From Syntrophus sp963665935 (GTDB taxonomy: Bacteria; Desulfobacterota; Syntrophia; Syntrophales; Syntrophaceae): 64,000 nt of DNA. The notes below the pieces were generated by a model that saw nothing but the letters and a program-made list of their open reading frames with translations, did no database searches and was not told the DNA's origin. The stretch covers positions 3,720,001 to 3,784,000 of the forward strand of contig OY762510.1 in assembly GCA_963665935.1 (NCBI GenBank). Reading direction: 5' to 3'. The stretch's first letter is position 1; each line of letters starts with the position of its first letter. Positions 32,177 to 40,463 of this stretch are shown here, one piece after another. Position numbers and translations under genes: made by a program.

Positions 32177-32464
32177 ATGAAGAAGAGTCTCTTGGTAATT
32201 TCCATTCTGTTTGTTCTCGCTACTATGGCGGGTTGCGCAACGAAAGGCGACCTTGAGAAAGTACAGGCCGACGAACAGCAGATCAATATGAAAGCGGATC
32301 AGGCAATAAAGGAATCACAGGATGCCAAGGCGGCTGCAGTGAAGGCAGCCGAGGCCGCAGCGCGCGCCGAAGAACGGGCGAAGATCGCTGAGGAAAGGGC
32401 AAAAGCCGCTGAGGAAAAATCAAAGAAGGCGGACGCCGTTTTCGAGAAATCAATGAAGAAGTAA
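32177..32464 (+). CDS. Small Lpp-like alanine-rich coiled-coil lipoprotein
   Basis: A 95-aa lipoprotein: signal KKSLLVISILFVLATMAGC with the lipidated Cys at 20, then an uninterrupted heptad-like helix (DLEKVQADEQQINMKADQAI ... AAEAAARAEERAKIAEERAK) ending KSMKK. The pattern resembles Lpp/OprI murein lipoproteins, which tie the outer membrane to peptidoglycan through the terminal Lys; the two L,D-transpeptidases upstream could make such links. GGAGG lies 11 nt before the ATG, and a strong terminator follows, so it is a monocistronic unit. Confidence 0.85.
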   Translation: MKKSLLVISILFVLATMAGCATKGDLEKVQADEQQINMKADQAIKESQDAKAAAVKAAEAAARAEERAKIAEERAKAAEEKSKKADAVFEKSMKK

Positions 32465-32478
32465 GTCCAATCTGTCTG

Positions 32479-32533
32479 GGTCATGAGAAGCATTCCGCAG
32501 ATTCTTCCGAATGCTTCTCATGACCCTTTTTTT
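32479..32533 (+). terminator. Strong intrinsic terminator after the Lpp-like gene
   Basis: A perfect 17-bp stem (GGTCATGAGAAGCATTC at 32479-32495 with its inverse at 32509-32525), 13-nt loop, followed by C and seven T. It also lies 34 nt beyond the bioB stop on the other strand, but there it lacks a T run. Confidence 0.92.
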
Positions 32534-32566
32534 CTTTTCCCCGAGCATTCCATGGACCGTTGAATT

Positions 32567-33547
32567 TCAAGCCGCCGTCCAATCCGTCACCTGGAATCCG
32601 GCCTTCCGGATCATGTCCATATCCTCCTCATAGCCCTGTCCCGGTGTGGTCAGGTAACCCGTGGTGAAAATGGAATTCGCGGCATAAAGGGACAAGGCCT
32701 GCATGGCCCCGAGGCAGGCCTCCCGGCCCCCGGCTATCCGGATCTCCCGGTCGGGAAGGACAAAGCGGAACATGGCCAGAGTGCGGAGACACATGGCGGG
32801 CGTCAGCCGGGTCAGATGTTCCAGGTTTGTTCCGGGACGGGGATCGAGAAAATTCAAGGGAACGGAATCGGCTCCAACCTCACGCAGGGCGTAAGCCATG
32901 TCCACGCGATCCGCCAGGGTTTCTCCCATACCGATGAGTCCGCCACTGCAGAGCTCCATCCCGGCGGCCTTGACCGTTTCCGCGGTATTCTTCCGATCCG
33001 CGTAATCGTGGGTCGTACAGATGGAGGCGTAGAACCGTTCCGACGATTCCAGGTTGTGGTTGAAGCGGTCAACGCCCGCGTCCTTCAGGCGTTTTGCCTG
33101 CTCCAGGTTCAATATCCCCAGGGAGGTGCAGATCTGAATCGGCACCTCTTTCTTGATCTGCCGAACCGCTTCGCAGATCACGTCCAGGTCGTTTCCCGAC
33201 GGAGACCGCCCGCTGGTCACAACGCAGTACCGCAAGGCCTGCAGTTTGTGGGCTTCCCGGGCGCCTTCCAGAAGCTGGGCGATCGTATGCAGGGCATACT
33301 GAGGGGCATTCGTCTCCGCGCCGCCAGACTGAGCACAATAGGCGCAGTCTTCCGTGCAGAGTCCACTTCGCGCATTGTGGATGACATGGACTGTCACACT
33401 TCGCCCGAAATAATGCCGCCGGAGCAGGAAGGCCGCATCCAGCATGGCCAGCAGATCGTCATCCGAAGCGTTCAGCATCTCGAGAGCTTCCTCCCGCATC
33501 AAGGGTTTCCCCTGCAGAATATTCTGCGCCCGTTCTTTCCAGTTCAT
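32567..33547 (-). CDS. bioB: Biotin synthase (BioB)
   Basis: Radical SAM enzyme inserting sulfur into dethiobiotin. The 326-aa protein has the radical SAM motif C-X3-C-X2-C at 64/68/71 (GLCTEDCAYCAQS), preceded by HNARSG. Later segments YNHNLE (here FNHNLESSERFYASICTTHDY) and the C-terminal FTTGYLTTPGQGYEEDMDMI are both conserved in BioB. It is last in the minus-strand order, 91 nt after an outer-membrane protein gene, with a 12-bp hairpin between them. No other bio genes are in the window. Confidence 0.96.
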   Translation of the reverse strand: MNWKERAQNILQGKPLMREEALEMLNASDDDLLAMLDAAFLLRRHYFGRSVTVHVIHNARSGLCTEDCAYCAQSGGAETNAPQYALHTIAQLLEGAREAHKLQALRYCVVTSGRSPSGNDLDVICEAVRQIKKEVPIQICTSLGILNLEQAKRLKDAGVDRFNHNLESSERFYASICTTHDYADRKNTAETVKAAGMELCSGGLIGMGETLADRVDMAYALREVGADSVPLNFLDPRPGTNLEHLTRLTPAMCLRTLAMFRFVLPDREIRIAGGREACLGAMQALSLYAANSIFTTGYLTTPGQGYEEDMDMIRKAGFQVTDWTAA

Positions 33548-33585
33548 GATTTCTTTAAACTCCTGAAGTATTTATTTACGGGAAG

Positions 33586-33621
33586 AATCAGGAAGAGAGC
33601 TTAGCACACCTCTTCCTGATT
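33586..33621. repeat. 12-bp inverted repeat between the outer-membrane protein gene and bioB
   Basis: AATCAGGAAGAG (33586-33597) and its inverse (33610-33621) with a 12-nt loop. No T run on the minus strand, so it may slow rather than end transcription into bioB, or stabilise the 3' end of the upstream message. Confidence 0.55.
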
Positions 33622-33638
33622 TCTTTCACGACCCGTTT

Positions 33639-34478
33639 TTAAAAGGCATATTGAGCGCTAAGAACCACGCCATCGCCCAGTCCAACTTTGTCTTTGGATT
33701 TGGAATCACCGGCATCCACGTAGGCTGCAACAAGTGTCAGCTTATCGGTAGCCAGCCAAGCCAGATGGGCATCCCAGTAATCAGCATTCTTGAAGTCGGA
33801 AAACCTCGCCCCCTGCTTGTATTCAAAACCAAGGACGAACTGCTTTGCCAGGATGACATCGATATTTCCGAAGCACGTTAGTTCCCGATCTTTATCAAAA
33901 CCGAACACCCCGGTGACAAGGCCTTTTGTGGAAAGGACCCCACCGGAGATAAGAAGGGGTACGGGAAGTTGGGTAATCAGTTTGGTAGCAACCACATAAT
34001 AATCGAAACTGTCGTCATCTATTTTCTCTCCCACATCAGAGACTTGCTTATATATCGCGCCTACTGAAACTGCGGGAATAAAGTTTAACTCTAAAGCGTT
34101 CTCCGGAACCAGAAGAAGCTTGGCGCCGATGTTGTTCTTATGGATTGTTGGATTTTTGTCGTGTGCAATGGCCTCATAGCCATATGAAATCTCCAGCCGT
34201 TTGAAAAAGGTTTCAGCAATGCCTATGGCGGTCCAATCCACGTTTACCTCATCCAGACTCACATACCAGACGCCGAATCGTGGTTTACCCAGGATATCAA
34301 TGCCGCTGACTTTAAAGTGGCTGTCATCGCCCGAGGAATCCGCCGGGTAAGCCAAAGGATTAAAGGCAATTCCGCCAACCCCTTCCAGATTGACCAGGGG
34401 AGGCCCGGCAAAAACATTCCCCATTAAAAAGAAAACCAAAAATACGATGAGTGCTGGAAACAGAATCCATTTTTTCAT
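33639..34478 (-). CDS. Outer-membrane beta-barrel protein of the phenol-degradation MetA type
   Basis: A 279-aa secreted protein with a signal peptide (KKWILFPALIVFLVFFLMGNVFA). It then shows alternating beta-strands rich in aromatic residues (RFGVWYVSLDEVNVDWTAIG, LLISGGVLSTKGLVTGVFGF) ending in VVLSAQYAF, an outer-membrane barrel C-terminal signature. The pattern fits the Phenol_MetA_deg-like or DUF3034 group of porin-like proteins. The start at 34478 has GAGGAG; the frame is open to 34547. Its function is unknown; position in a sulfur amino-acid operon may be incidental. Confidence 0.65.
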   Translation of the reverse strand: MKKWILFPALIVFLVFFLMGNVFAGPPLVNLEGVGGIAFNPLAYPADSSGDDSHFKVSGIDILGKPRFGVWYVSLDEVNVDWTAIGIAETFFKRLEISYGYEAIAHDKNPTIHKNNIGAKLLLVPENALELNFIPAVSVGAIYKQVSDVGEKIDDDSFDYYVVATKLITQLPVPLLISGGVLSTKGLVTGVFGFDKDRELTCFGNIDVILAKQFVLGFEYKQGARFSDFKNADYWDAHLAWLATDKLTLVAAYVDAGDSKSKDKVGLGDGVVLSAQYAF

Positions 34479-34591
34479 TTCGTTACAACTCCTCAAGTCT
34501 GTGCTCGAACTCCAGTTGACTGGTCGCACGGAGCTTGATTTGCTCAACGAGAGCGAAGAGGGTCCGGTGGTCCGGTCACCTGCAAAATATG

Positions 34592-34795
34592 TTAGATTCC
34601 ACCTCCTTCCTCAACGCGCCACAGGTAATCCAGACGTTTTTTCTCTGTAACTTCGATCTGCATGGTTCTGCCGCTGTGAATTGTAATCGTTACCGTACCA
34701 TAATCCAGGGATTCCAAAGCTTCGCGGATCTCTTTTAAAATCGCTTCGTCGATGTAGTTTTTTATGTACTTTTTAGACTTTCTCTTAAGGGTCAT
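34592..34795 (-). CDS. Small YezD-like protein (DUF2292)
   Basis: A 67-aa protein with the pattern ILKEIREALESLDYGTVTIT and IHSGRTMQIEVTEKKRL, which matches the YezD/DUF2292 family of small, possibly nucleic-acid- or regulator-type proteins. Members are often found beside sulfur assimilation genes, which agrees with the position here after the PP-loop thiolase. Biochemical role is not known. The basic N-terminus (MTLKRKSKKYIKNY) is not a signal peptide. Upstream 84 nt are non-coding. Confidence 0.75.
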   Translation of the reverse strand: MTLKRKSKKYIKNYIDEAILKEIREALESLDYGTVTITIHSGRTMQIEVTEKKRLDYLWRVEEGGGI

Positions 34796-34879
34796 CTACT
34801 TCCTCCCTTGAAATCTATAGACTTGTTGTAAGGATCAGGAAATTAAGGGGATAGGATTTTCCCCGGGATGTTGCCTGGA

Positions 34880-35902
34880 TCAGCTCTGCATTCCGATCCG
34901 ATAGGTTTCCAGGATTTCATCCGGCAGGCGGTCCGCCACTTCAAAGGCCTTCTCTTTCCCGTCAGGACCTTTCTTTCCGATCGTATAGACCGGGAAGTGA
35001 TCCTGGCTGTAGCGGGCGATAAGACGCCCGATCCACGATTCCGCTGTTGAATCCGGATTTCCCGACGCCAGCGCGGTCGGCCCGCGGAAACCCAAGGGTG
35101 AAAAGAGATACATCCCCGGCCTGGCCATCATCCGGAGCTGTTCATTTTCCTCCTTGTTTCTTCCCAATACGACCTTGATATCCTCGTTCCAGCGGAAGTG
35201 GCGACCTACTTTCAAGAGATGAAGGTCCGTCATGTCCAGATGATCCTCGTCCACATGCTGGAAGAGATCCCGGAGTCGCGCCGCGATTTCTTTGTCGGTC
35301 AACAGGCAGCCCCCTGCGGGGCAGGGATAATCCCAAATCCCCAGATTGCGGGCCAGTTCGAATTGCGGCTTCCGGGACCGACCGGCCAGAGACAGGAGCT
35401 GCGAACGATCCACCCATCCTTCCCGCTCGGGGAGAGTCGGTGCGAAGTGCTGCGCCGAGAGGGGGCGCAGGATAAGACCTTCCAGCCCGCTCTCTTTTTC
35501 AATCAGCCGGATGGTGTGGCGATGCTGGGACATGGGCCGCTGGGCAAGGACTTCCCCCGTGATCACGAAGGACGCTCCGACCTGCGGCAGAAGATCCTTA
35601 ACCTTCCGCAGCATGTAGATCCGGCAGTCGATACAGGCATTCATGCCGCTGCCATGGCCATGAGGCGGATTCCGCACGAGGCGGATATAATCCATCCCCT
35701 TATGGATCACCCGGATGGGAATAGCGAACTCCTCGGCCACTTTTCTCGCCTGCAGTTTGCAGCCGGCCGTCTTCGGGGTGCAATTACAGAAGAGGCTGGT
35801 AAAATGCACCGCCTCGACATCAACATCCTGATCGATCATCATTTTGACGGCCAGGGTACTGTCCAGGCCGCCCGACAGAAGGGCGACGGCCTTACGTTTC
35901 AT
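34880..35902 (-). CDS. PP-loop ATP pyrophosphatase, ThiI/MnmA-like thiolase
   Basis: A cytoplasmic protein (340 aa) of the PP-loop family that activates tRNA or another acceptor for sulfur insertion. It starts MKRKAVALLSGGLDSTLAV, with the PP-loop SGGLDS, and carries cysteine groups FCNCTPKTAGC, NACIDCRIYM and YPCPAGGCLLT. These could bind Zn or a [4Fe-4S] cluster as in TtuA/TtcA-type thiolases. The C-terminal 100 residues resemble an NFACT-type RNA-binding domain by eye. The frame is open to 36001, but GAGG near the ATG at 35902, eight bases past the hydE-like stop, decides the start. Exact target is unknown. Confidence 0.75.
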   Translation of the reverse strand: MKRKAVALLSGGLDSTLAVKMMIDQDVDVEAVHFTSLFCNCTPKTAGCKLQARKVAEEFAIPIRVIHKGMDYIRLVRNPPHGHGSGMNACIDCRIYMLRKVKDLLPQVGASFVITGEVLAQRPMSQHRHTIRLIEKESGLEGLILRPLSAQHFAPTLPEREGWVDRSQLLSLAGRSRKPQFELARNLGIWDYPCPAGGCLLTDKEIAARLRDLFQHVDEDHLDMTDLHLLKVGRHFRWNEDIKVVLGRNKEENEQLRMMARPGMYLFSPLGFRGPTALASGNPDSTAESWIGRLIARYSQDHFPVYTIGKKGPDGKEKAFEVADRLPDEILETYRIGMQS

Positions 35903-35910
35903 AAACAACC

Positions 35911-36924
35911 TCAACAATGGGTTCTTTTCAGACTGTCCCCCGCATCTTGGGCGACAGTCCGGCCCAAGCCGGCAATCATGGTCGCCACACAGGTCCGGCA
36001 TTGGCCGGGATCGTCATTCAGACAGATCTTGTCGGGGTAGAGTGAATAATATTTTCGATAGTCCGTTGGGGTCAGGTTCGGCATGATCACGTTGGCCCCG
36101 CATTGGAGGGCCTGCTGCCGGCCCGTCTCATCCACGGTCCCCGTGGCGGTTGTTGCGGGGATATGGGTGTTTTCCGTGATGATCCTTGTCAAGGCCGTAA
36201 CGCGCAGCACCATCTCCAACGTTCCGTTGGCTGATCCCTGCAGCGGGGTATCCGGATTACAGATATAGGGACCCAGACCGACCATGTCCAATTCAAGCTC
36301 CTTGAATGTCAGAATGTCATCCGCCAGACTTTCCAGGGTTTGCCCCGGAAGTCCAACCAGGTTTCCCGACCCGACCTGATAGCCCAGCTCCCGCAGGTCT
36401 TGAAGACAACGAAACCGATTCTTGTACGTAGAATCCGGTTTCAAACGGGCGAACAGGAACGGATCGGAGGTTTCAAAACGCATGAGATACCGGTCCGCCC
36501 CTGCCTCCTTAAGCCGGGCATAATCTTCCCGGGTCCGTTCCCCGATGCTGAGGGTCACCGCCAAACCGAGTTCCTCCTTGATTCTCCCCACAAGGGAGCA
36601 AAGGCACTCCGTAGAATAGTACGGACCCTCTCCGGATTGGAGGACGACCGTTTTGAATCCCATGAACTTGGCTTGTCTCGCCGCCTCCAGGATTTCACTC
36701 AGTCTCATGCTGTAGCGGGTCAACCGCTGATTGGAGCGACGAAGGCCACAATAGAGGCAGTCCTTCCGGCAGAAATTCGAGAACTCGATCAGTCCCCGCA
36801 GATGGACATGAGACCCCACCTGTTCCTGTCGAATTCGGTCCGCCCAGCAATATAGATCCGCAATAATCCGCGGATTCTTTTCCTGGAGCAATTCGATGAT
36901 CTGCTGCCTGGTGAGAATGGGCAT
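35911..36924 (-). CDS. hydE: HydE-like radical SAM protein
   Basis: Radical SAM enzyme of the BioB/HydE/PylB group. The protein (337 aa) has RGLIEFSNFCRKDCLYCGLR, with C-X3-C-X2-C at about 52/56/59. QSGEGPYY and SIGERTREDYARLKEAGADRYLMRFET are hallmarks of HydE, which builds part of the [FeFe]-hydrogenase H-cluster. A further Cys set near the C-terminus (CLNDDPGQCRTC) fits the second cluster of HydE. GGAG precedes the ATG at 36924. No hydF, hydG or hydrogenase genes are near. Its place between cysK and a PP-loop thiolase leaves open a different sulfur-related role. Confidence 0.85.
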   Translation of the reverse strand: MPILTRQQIIELLQEKNPRIIADLYCWADRIRQEQVGSHVHLRGLIEFSNFCRKDCLYCGLRRSNQRLTRYSMRLSEILEAARQAKFMGFKTVVLQSGEGPYYSTECLCSLVGRIKEELGLAVTLSIGERTREDYARLKEAGADRYLMRFETSDPFLFARLKPDSTYKNRFRCLQDLRELGYQVGSGNLVGLPGQTLESLADDILTFKELELDMVGLGPYICNPDTPLQGSANGTLEMVLRVTALTRIITENTHIPATTATGTVDETGRQQALQCGANVIMPNLTPTDYRKYYSLYPDKICLNDDPGQCRTCVATMIAGLGRTVAQDAGDSLKRTHC

Positions 36925-36945
36925 GTTCATACTCCAAAAGAAAGA

Positions 36946-37902
36946 TTACTCCCCGATTCCCTCGAACAGGACGGTGGACAGGTACCGTTCCCCGGCATCC
37001 GGAAGGATCACAATGAAGGTCTTGCCGGCAAACTCTTCCCGACCGGCCAGGCGCAACGCGGCAGCTGTGGCCGCCCCACAGGAGATGCCGCAAAGGATTC
37101 CCTCCTCCCGGGCCAATCTCCGGGCCATTTCCACGGCCTCCGAACTTTCCACCTGCTCCACCCGGTCCACCAGCGAAAGATCCAGGGTGTCGGGAATAAA
37201 TCCGGCGCCGATGCCTTGAATCTTGTGGGGACCCGGCTTGAGTTCCTCTCCGGCCAGTTTCTGGGAAATCACCGGGCTTTCCTTGGGTTCCACCGCCACG
37301 GACAAAATCGGTTTGCCCATGGTTTTCTTGATGTAGCGCGATACCCCGGATATGGTCCCTCCCGTCCCGACACCGGAGACGAGGACATCCACTGCTCCGT
37401 CCGTATCCGTCCAGATCTCCGGACCGGTGGTCTTCTCATGGATGGCTGGATTTGCCGGGTTCTTGAACTGCTGGGGCAGGAAATATCGTTCCGGCGCCGA
37501 GGCGGCCATCGCCTCCGCCCGGCCGATGGCCCCTTTCATTCCTTCCGCTCCGGGCGTCAGGACCAGATTCGCGCCAAAGGCGGCAAGGACGCGGCGTCGT
37601 TCCAGACTCATCGTTTCGGGCATCGTGAGGGTCAGTTTATACCCCCGGGCGGCTGCCACATAGGCCAGGGCGATCCCCGTGTTGCCGCTTGTCGGTTCAA
37701 TAATTTCCATCCCGGGGCGAAGGACACCACGCTCTTCGGCATCCCAGATCATGGCCGCACCGATACGGCATTTCACCGAATAAGCGGGATTCCGGCCTTC
37801 AACCTTGGCGAGGACCGTGGCCGGCATCCCCTTCGTGAGAGAATTCAGCTTCACCAGCGGCGTGTTGCCGATGGAACGGGAATTGTCTTCATAGATTTTC
37901 AT
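36946..37902 (-). CDS. cysK: Cysteine synthase (O-acetylserine sulfhydrylase)
   Basis: PLP enzyme that makes L-cysteine from O-acetylserine and sulfide. The 318-aa protein has the PLP lysine at 44 (GRNPAYSVKCR), the substrate loop EPTSGNTGIAL and the phosphate-binding GVGTGGTISGVSRYIK, all standard for CysK. The N-terminus (YEDNSRSIGNTPLVKLNSL) also fits. AGGAGG precedes the ATG. It is cotranscribed with metY, cysE and metX, so the operon holds both sulfide-fixing reactions. Confidence 0.95.
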   Translation of the reverse strand: MKIYEDNSRSIGNTPLVKLNSLTKGMPATVLAKVEGRNPAYSVKCRIGAAMIWDAEERGVLRPGMEIIEPTSGNTGIALAYVAAARGYKLTLTMPETMSLERRRVLAAFGANLVLTPGAEGMKGAIGRAEAMAASAPERYFLPQQFKNPANPAIHEKTTGPEIWTDTDGAVDVLVSGVGTGGTISGVSRYIKKTMGKPILSVAVEPKESPVISQKLAGEELKPGPHKIQGIGAGFIPDTLDLSLVDRVEQVESSEAVEMARRLAREEGILCGISCGAATAAALRLAGREEFAGKTFIVILPDAGERYLSTVLFEGIGE

Positions 37903-38007
37903 GTGCCCATCCTCCTGCTTGATTAATGGAAACCCGGCGGCGCACCTTTCCTGCGGCTTGATTCACCCCCCGGGTTTCCTGTTCCAAGTTAAGAATACTC
38001 GGTTACT

Positions 38008-39303
38008 TTATTCGACCTTTTCAAAGGCCTGCTCCAGATCGTTCAGGATATCATCGATGTGTTCGATGCCTATGGACAGCCGGATAAAATCCGGTGTGAC
38101 ACCTGTCGCCAGCTGCTCCTGGGCGGACAACTGCTGATGCGTCGTCGTTGCCGGATGAATGGCGAGGGTCTTGGCATCGCCGACATTGGCCAGGTGGGAA
38201 ACCAGGGAGAGAGAATCGATGAACTTTCTCCCGGACTCCAGTCCGCCTTGAATCCCGAAACCGAGAATGGCTCCCGCCCCGAGGGGAAGATACCTGTCGG
38301 CCTTGGCTTTTTCCGGACTGTTCGGCAGGCCGGGGTAATTGACCCAGGTCACCTTGGGATGCCTTTCCAGATAACGCGCCACAGCCAGGGCATTTTCCGC
38401 ATGACGGATCATCCGCAGATGGAGCGTTTCCAAACCCTGGAGAAAGAGAAAGGCGTTGAAGGGGGACAGCGCGGGCCCCATGTCTCTCAGCAGAGTGACC
38501 CTCGCCTTGATGATGTAGGCGATGTTTCCCATGGGTTCCAGGGCTTCCACAAAGTTCACGCCGTGGTAACTGGGGTCGGGATCGGCAATGAGGGGAAACT
38601 TGCCGTTCGTCCAGTCAAACCTTCCCGAATCGACGATGACGCCGCCCAGGGAAGTGCCGTGTCCCCCGATGAACTTGGTTGCCGAGTAAACGATTATGTC
38701 CACGCCGAAATCGAAAGGTTTCAGGAGGTAGGGCGAAACGGTGTTGTCCAGGACAAAGGGAATGCCGTGTGCCCGAGTGATGGCGGCAACACCTTCCAGA
38801 TCAATCACGTCGAGTTTGGGATTGCCCAGGGACTCCGCATAGAACGCTTTGGTCTTCGGCGTAATGGCCTGTTCCAGGGCCTTCAGGTCGTTTGATTTCA
38901 CGAAGCGCACCTTGATCCCCAAGCGGGGGAAGGTGTAGTGAAAGAGGTTGTACGTGCCGCCGTAGAGATTGTCGGCGGAAACGATCTCATCGCCCGCCTG
39001 GGCGATATTGAGCAGGGCCAGCGTAATGGCGGCCTGCCCGCTTGCTGTGGCCAGTGCCCCAACCCCACCGTCCAGGAGGGCAATGCGTTTTTCCAGGACA
39101 TCCGTGGTCGGATTCATCAGCCGGGTATAGATGTTTCCGAATTCTCTCAGGCCAAAGAGGTTGGCCGCGTGTTCCGTATCCCGAAACTGGTAAGAAGTTG
39201 TCTGGTAGATGGGGACAGCTCGCGCTCCCGTCGTCGGGTCGGGTTCCTGTCCGCCATGAAGAAGAAGGGTTTCTCTCTTTAAGGATTTCGATATCGTACT
39301 CAT
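38008..39303 (-). CDS. metY: O-acetylhomoserine sulfhydrylase (MetY)
   Basis: PLP enzyme of the Cys/Met metabolism family making homocysteine from O-acetylhomoserine and sulfide. The 431-aa length and the segments TLLLHGGQEPDPTTGARAVP, YTRLMNPTTDVLEKRIALLDGG and VYSATKFIGGHGTSLGGVIV (PLP lysine) identify the MetY subgroup. The latter is longer than MetB/MetC. The C-terminus SIGIEHIDDILNDLEQA also fits. It uses the product of MetX in the same operon. GAGAGG precedes the ATG. Confidence 0.95.
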   Translation of the reverse strand: MSTISKSLKRETLLLHGGQEPDPTTGARAVPIYQTTSYQFRDTEHAANLFGLREFGNIYTRLMNPTTDVLEKRIALLDGGVGALATASGQAAITLALLNIAQAGDEIVSADNLYGGTYNLFHYTFPRLGIKVRFVKSNDLKALEQAITPKTKAFYAESLGNPKLDVIDLEGVAAITRAHGIPFVLDNTVSPYLLKPFDFGVDIIVYSATKFIGGHGTSLGGVIVDSGRFDWTNGKFPLIADPDPSYHGVNFVEALEPMGNIAYIIKARVTLLRDMGPALSPFNAFLFLQGLETLHLRMIRHAENALAVARYLERHPKVTWVNYPGLPNSPEKAKADRYLPLGAGAILGFGIQGGLESGRKFIDSLSLVSHLANVGDAKTLAIHPATTTHQQLSAQEQLATGVTPDFIRLSIGIEHIDDILNDLEQAFEKVE

Positions 39304-39347
39304 TCGGACCTCTCAATTTTCAATTTCTTTAAATAAATGGGATTTTC

Positions 39348-40415
39348 TCAGTTTATAGTGCTGCTGATCACTTCCTCGATAACGCCCCCTCCCAGAACTT
39401 CATCCTCAGAATAAAGGACAACGGCCTGTCCGGGGGTGATGGCATCCTGAGCCTCGGAAAAGGAAATCCGGATTCGATCCCCCTCGGGAACGATTCTGCA
39501 GGGAGAGGTTCTCTTCCGGTACCGGATTTTTGCTTCCGCTTCCCGGGGCCGTTCCGGAGTCAACCAGTTCATCTCACCGGCGATAAGCGCCGAGGCAAAG
39601 ACATCATGCTTTTCGCCGACGATTACCGAATTGTGAACCGCATCGATGGCCACCACGTAGAGGGGATAGGGGGAGCTGATCCTCAGGCCGTGCCGCTGGC
39701 CAATGGTGTAGAAAACCGTCCCCGAATGTTCTCCCAGGATTTTGCCCGAACGATCGACGATGGGCCCCGGTTGGACCGGGCACCCCAGTTCACGAAGAAA
39801 GTCCCCGTAACTCTCCTGGGTTACGAAGCAGAGATCCTGGCTCTCCGGCTTTTCGGCGATCGGTAGACGGGCCTGCCGGGCGATTTCCCGCACCTCTTCC
39901 TTCGTGTGGTCGGCAAGGGGAAAGAGGATATGCCCCAGGGCCTCGAAGGGTATGGGGTAGAGAAAATAGGTCTGATCCTTCCCCGAATCTCTCGGTTTCT
40001 TTAGAACCCAGCGGTCCTCTTTGCGCTCGATCTTGGCGTAATGACCGGTGGCCAGGCAATCGAATCCCATGGCCCGGGCCTGTTGCAACAGGCGGCCGAA
40101 CTTCAGATACCGGTTGCAGTCGATGCACGGATTGGGCGTCCTGCCGAGGTGATATTCCCGCACGAATTTGTCGATTACGCAGCTTTCCAGAAGGGGCGCA
40201 TAATCCAGAACATAATGGGGAATCCCCAGCATCCCGCAGACTTCCCGGGCATCCTCGATGGCGTCCCTGCCGCAGCAGCGGGTCTTGTTTCCCTCCTCAC
40301 GCACGCCAAGACACATGGTGACCCCGGCGACCTCATATCCCTCTTCCTTCAGGAGCCATCCGGCAACGGAAGAATCCACACCGCCGCTGATGGCCAGTAG
40401 AACCTTTTTCTTCAA
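39348..40415 (-). CDS. mnmA: tRNA-specific 2-thiouridylase (MnmA)
   Basis: Adds sulfur to U34 of tRNA Lys/Glu/Gln. The protein (355 aa) begins KKKVLLAISGGVDSSVA with the PP-loop, then GRTPNPCIDCNRYLKF and SQDLCFV, which contain the two catalytic cysteines. A C-terminal barrel follows with GQRHGL. No ATG exists near the N-terminus. I chose a TTG at 40415 with GGAAAGG ten bases upstream; a TTG at 40436 is the alternative. It lies between cysE and metY, coupling tRNA thiolation to cysteine supply. The usual partner IscS is not in the window. Confidence 0.93.
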   Translation of the reverse strand: MKKKVLLAISGGVDSSVAGWLLKEEGYEVAGVTMCLGVREEGNKTRCCGRDAIEDAREVCGMLGIPHYVLDYAPLLESCVIDKFVREYHLGRTPNPCIDCNRYLKFGRLLQQARAMGFDCLATGHYAKIERKEDRWVLKKPRDSGKDQTYFLYPIPFEALGHILFPLADHTKEEVREIARQARLPIAEKPESQDLCFVTQESYGDFLRELGCPVQPGPIVDRSGKILGEHSGTVFYTIGQRHGLRISSPYPLYVVAIDAVHNSVIVGEKHDVFASALIAGEMNWLTPERPREAEAKIRYRKRTSPCRIVPEGDRIRISFSEAQDAITPGQAVVLYSEDEVLGGGVIEEVISSTIN

Positions 40416-40463
40416 GTTTGTGTCAACCTTTCCCAACTGTTCGCTCTGCTATTAATTTTTTCT

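Noticed and set aside
37928..37979. 10-bp inverted repeat between metY and cysK (GGAAACCCGG with its inverse) as a third attenuator
   Set aside because: The loop is 32 nt, there is no T run, and no Cys-rich ORF lies upstream. More likely a processing or weak terminator structure.
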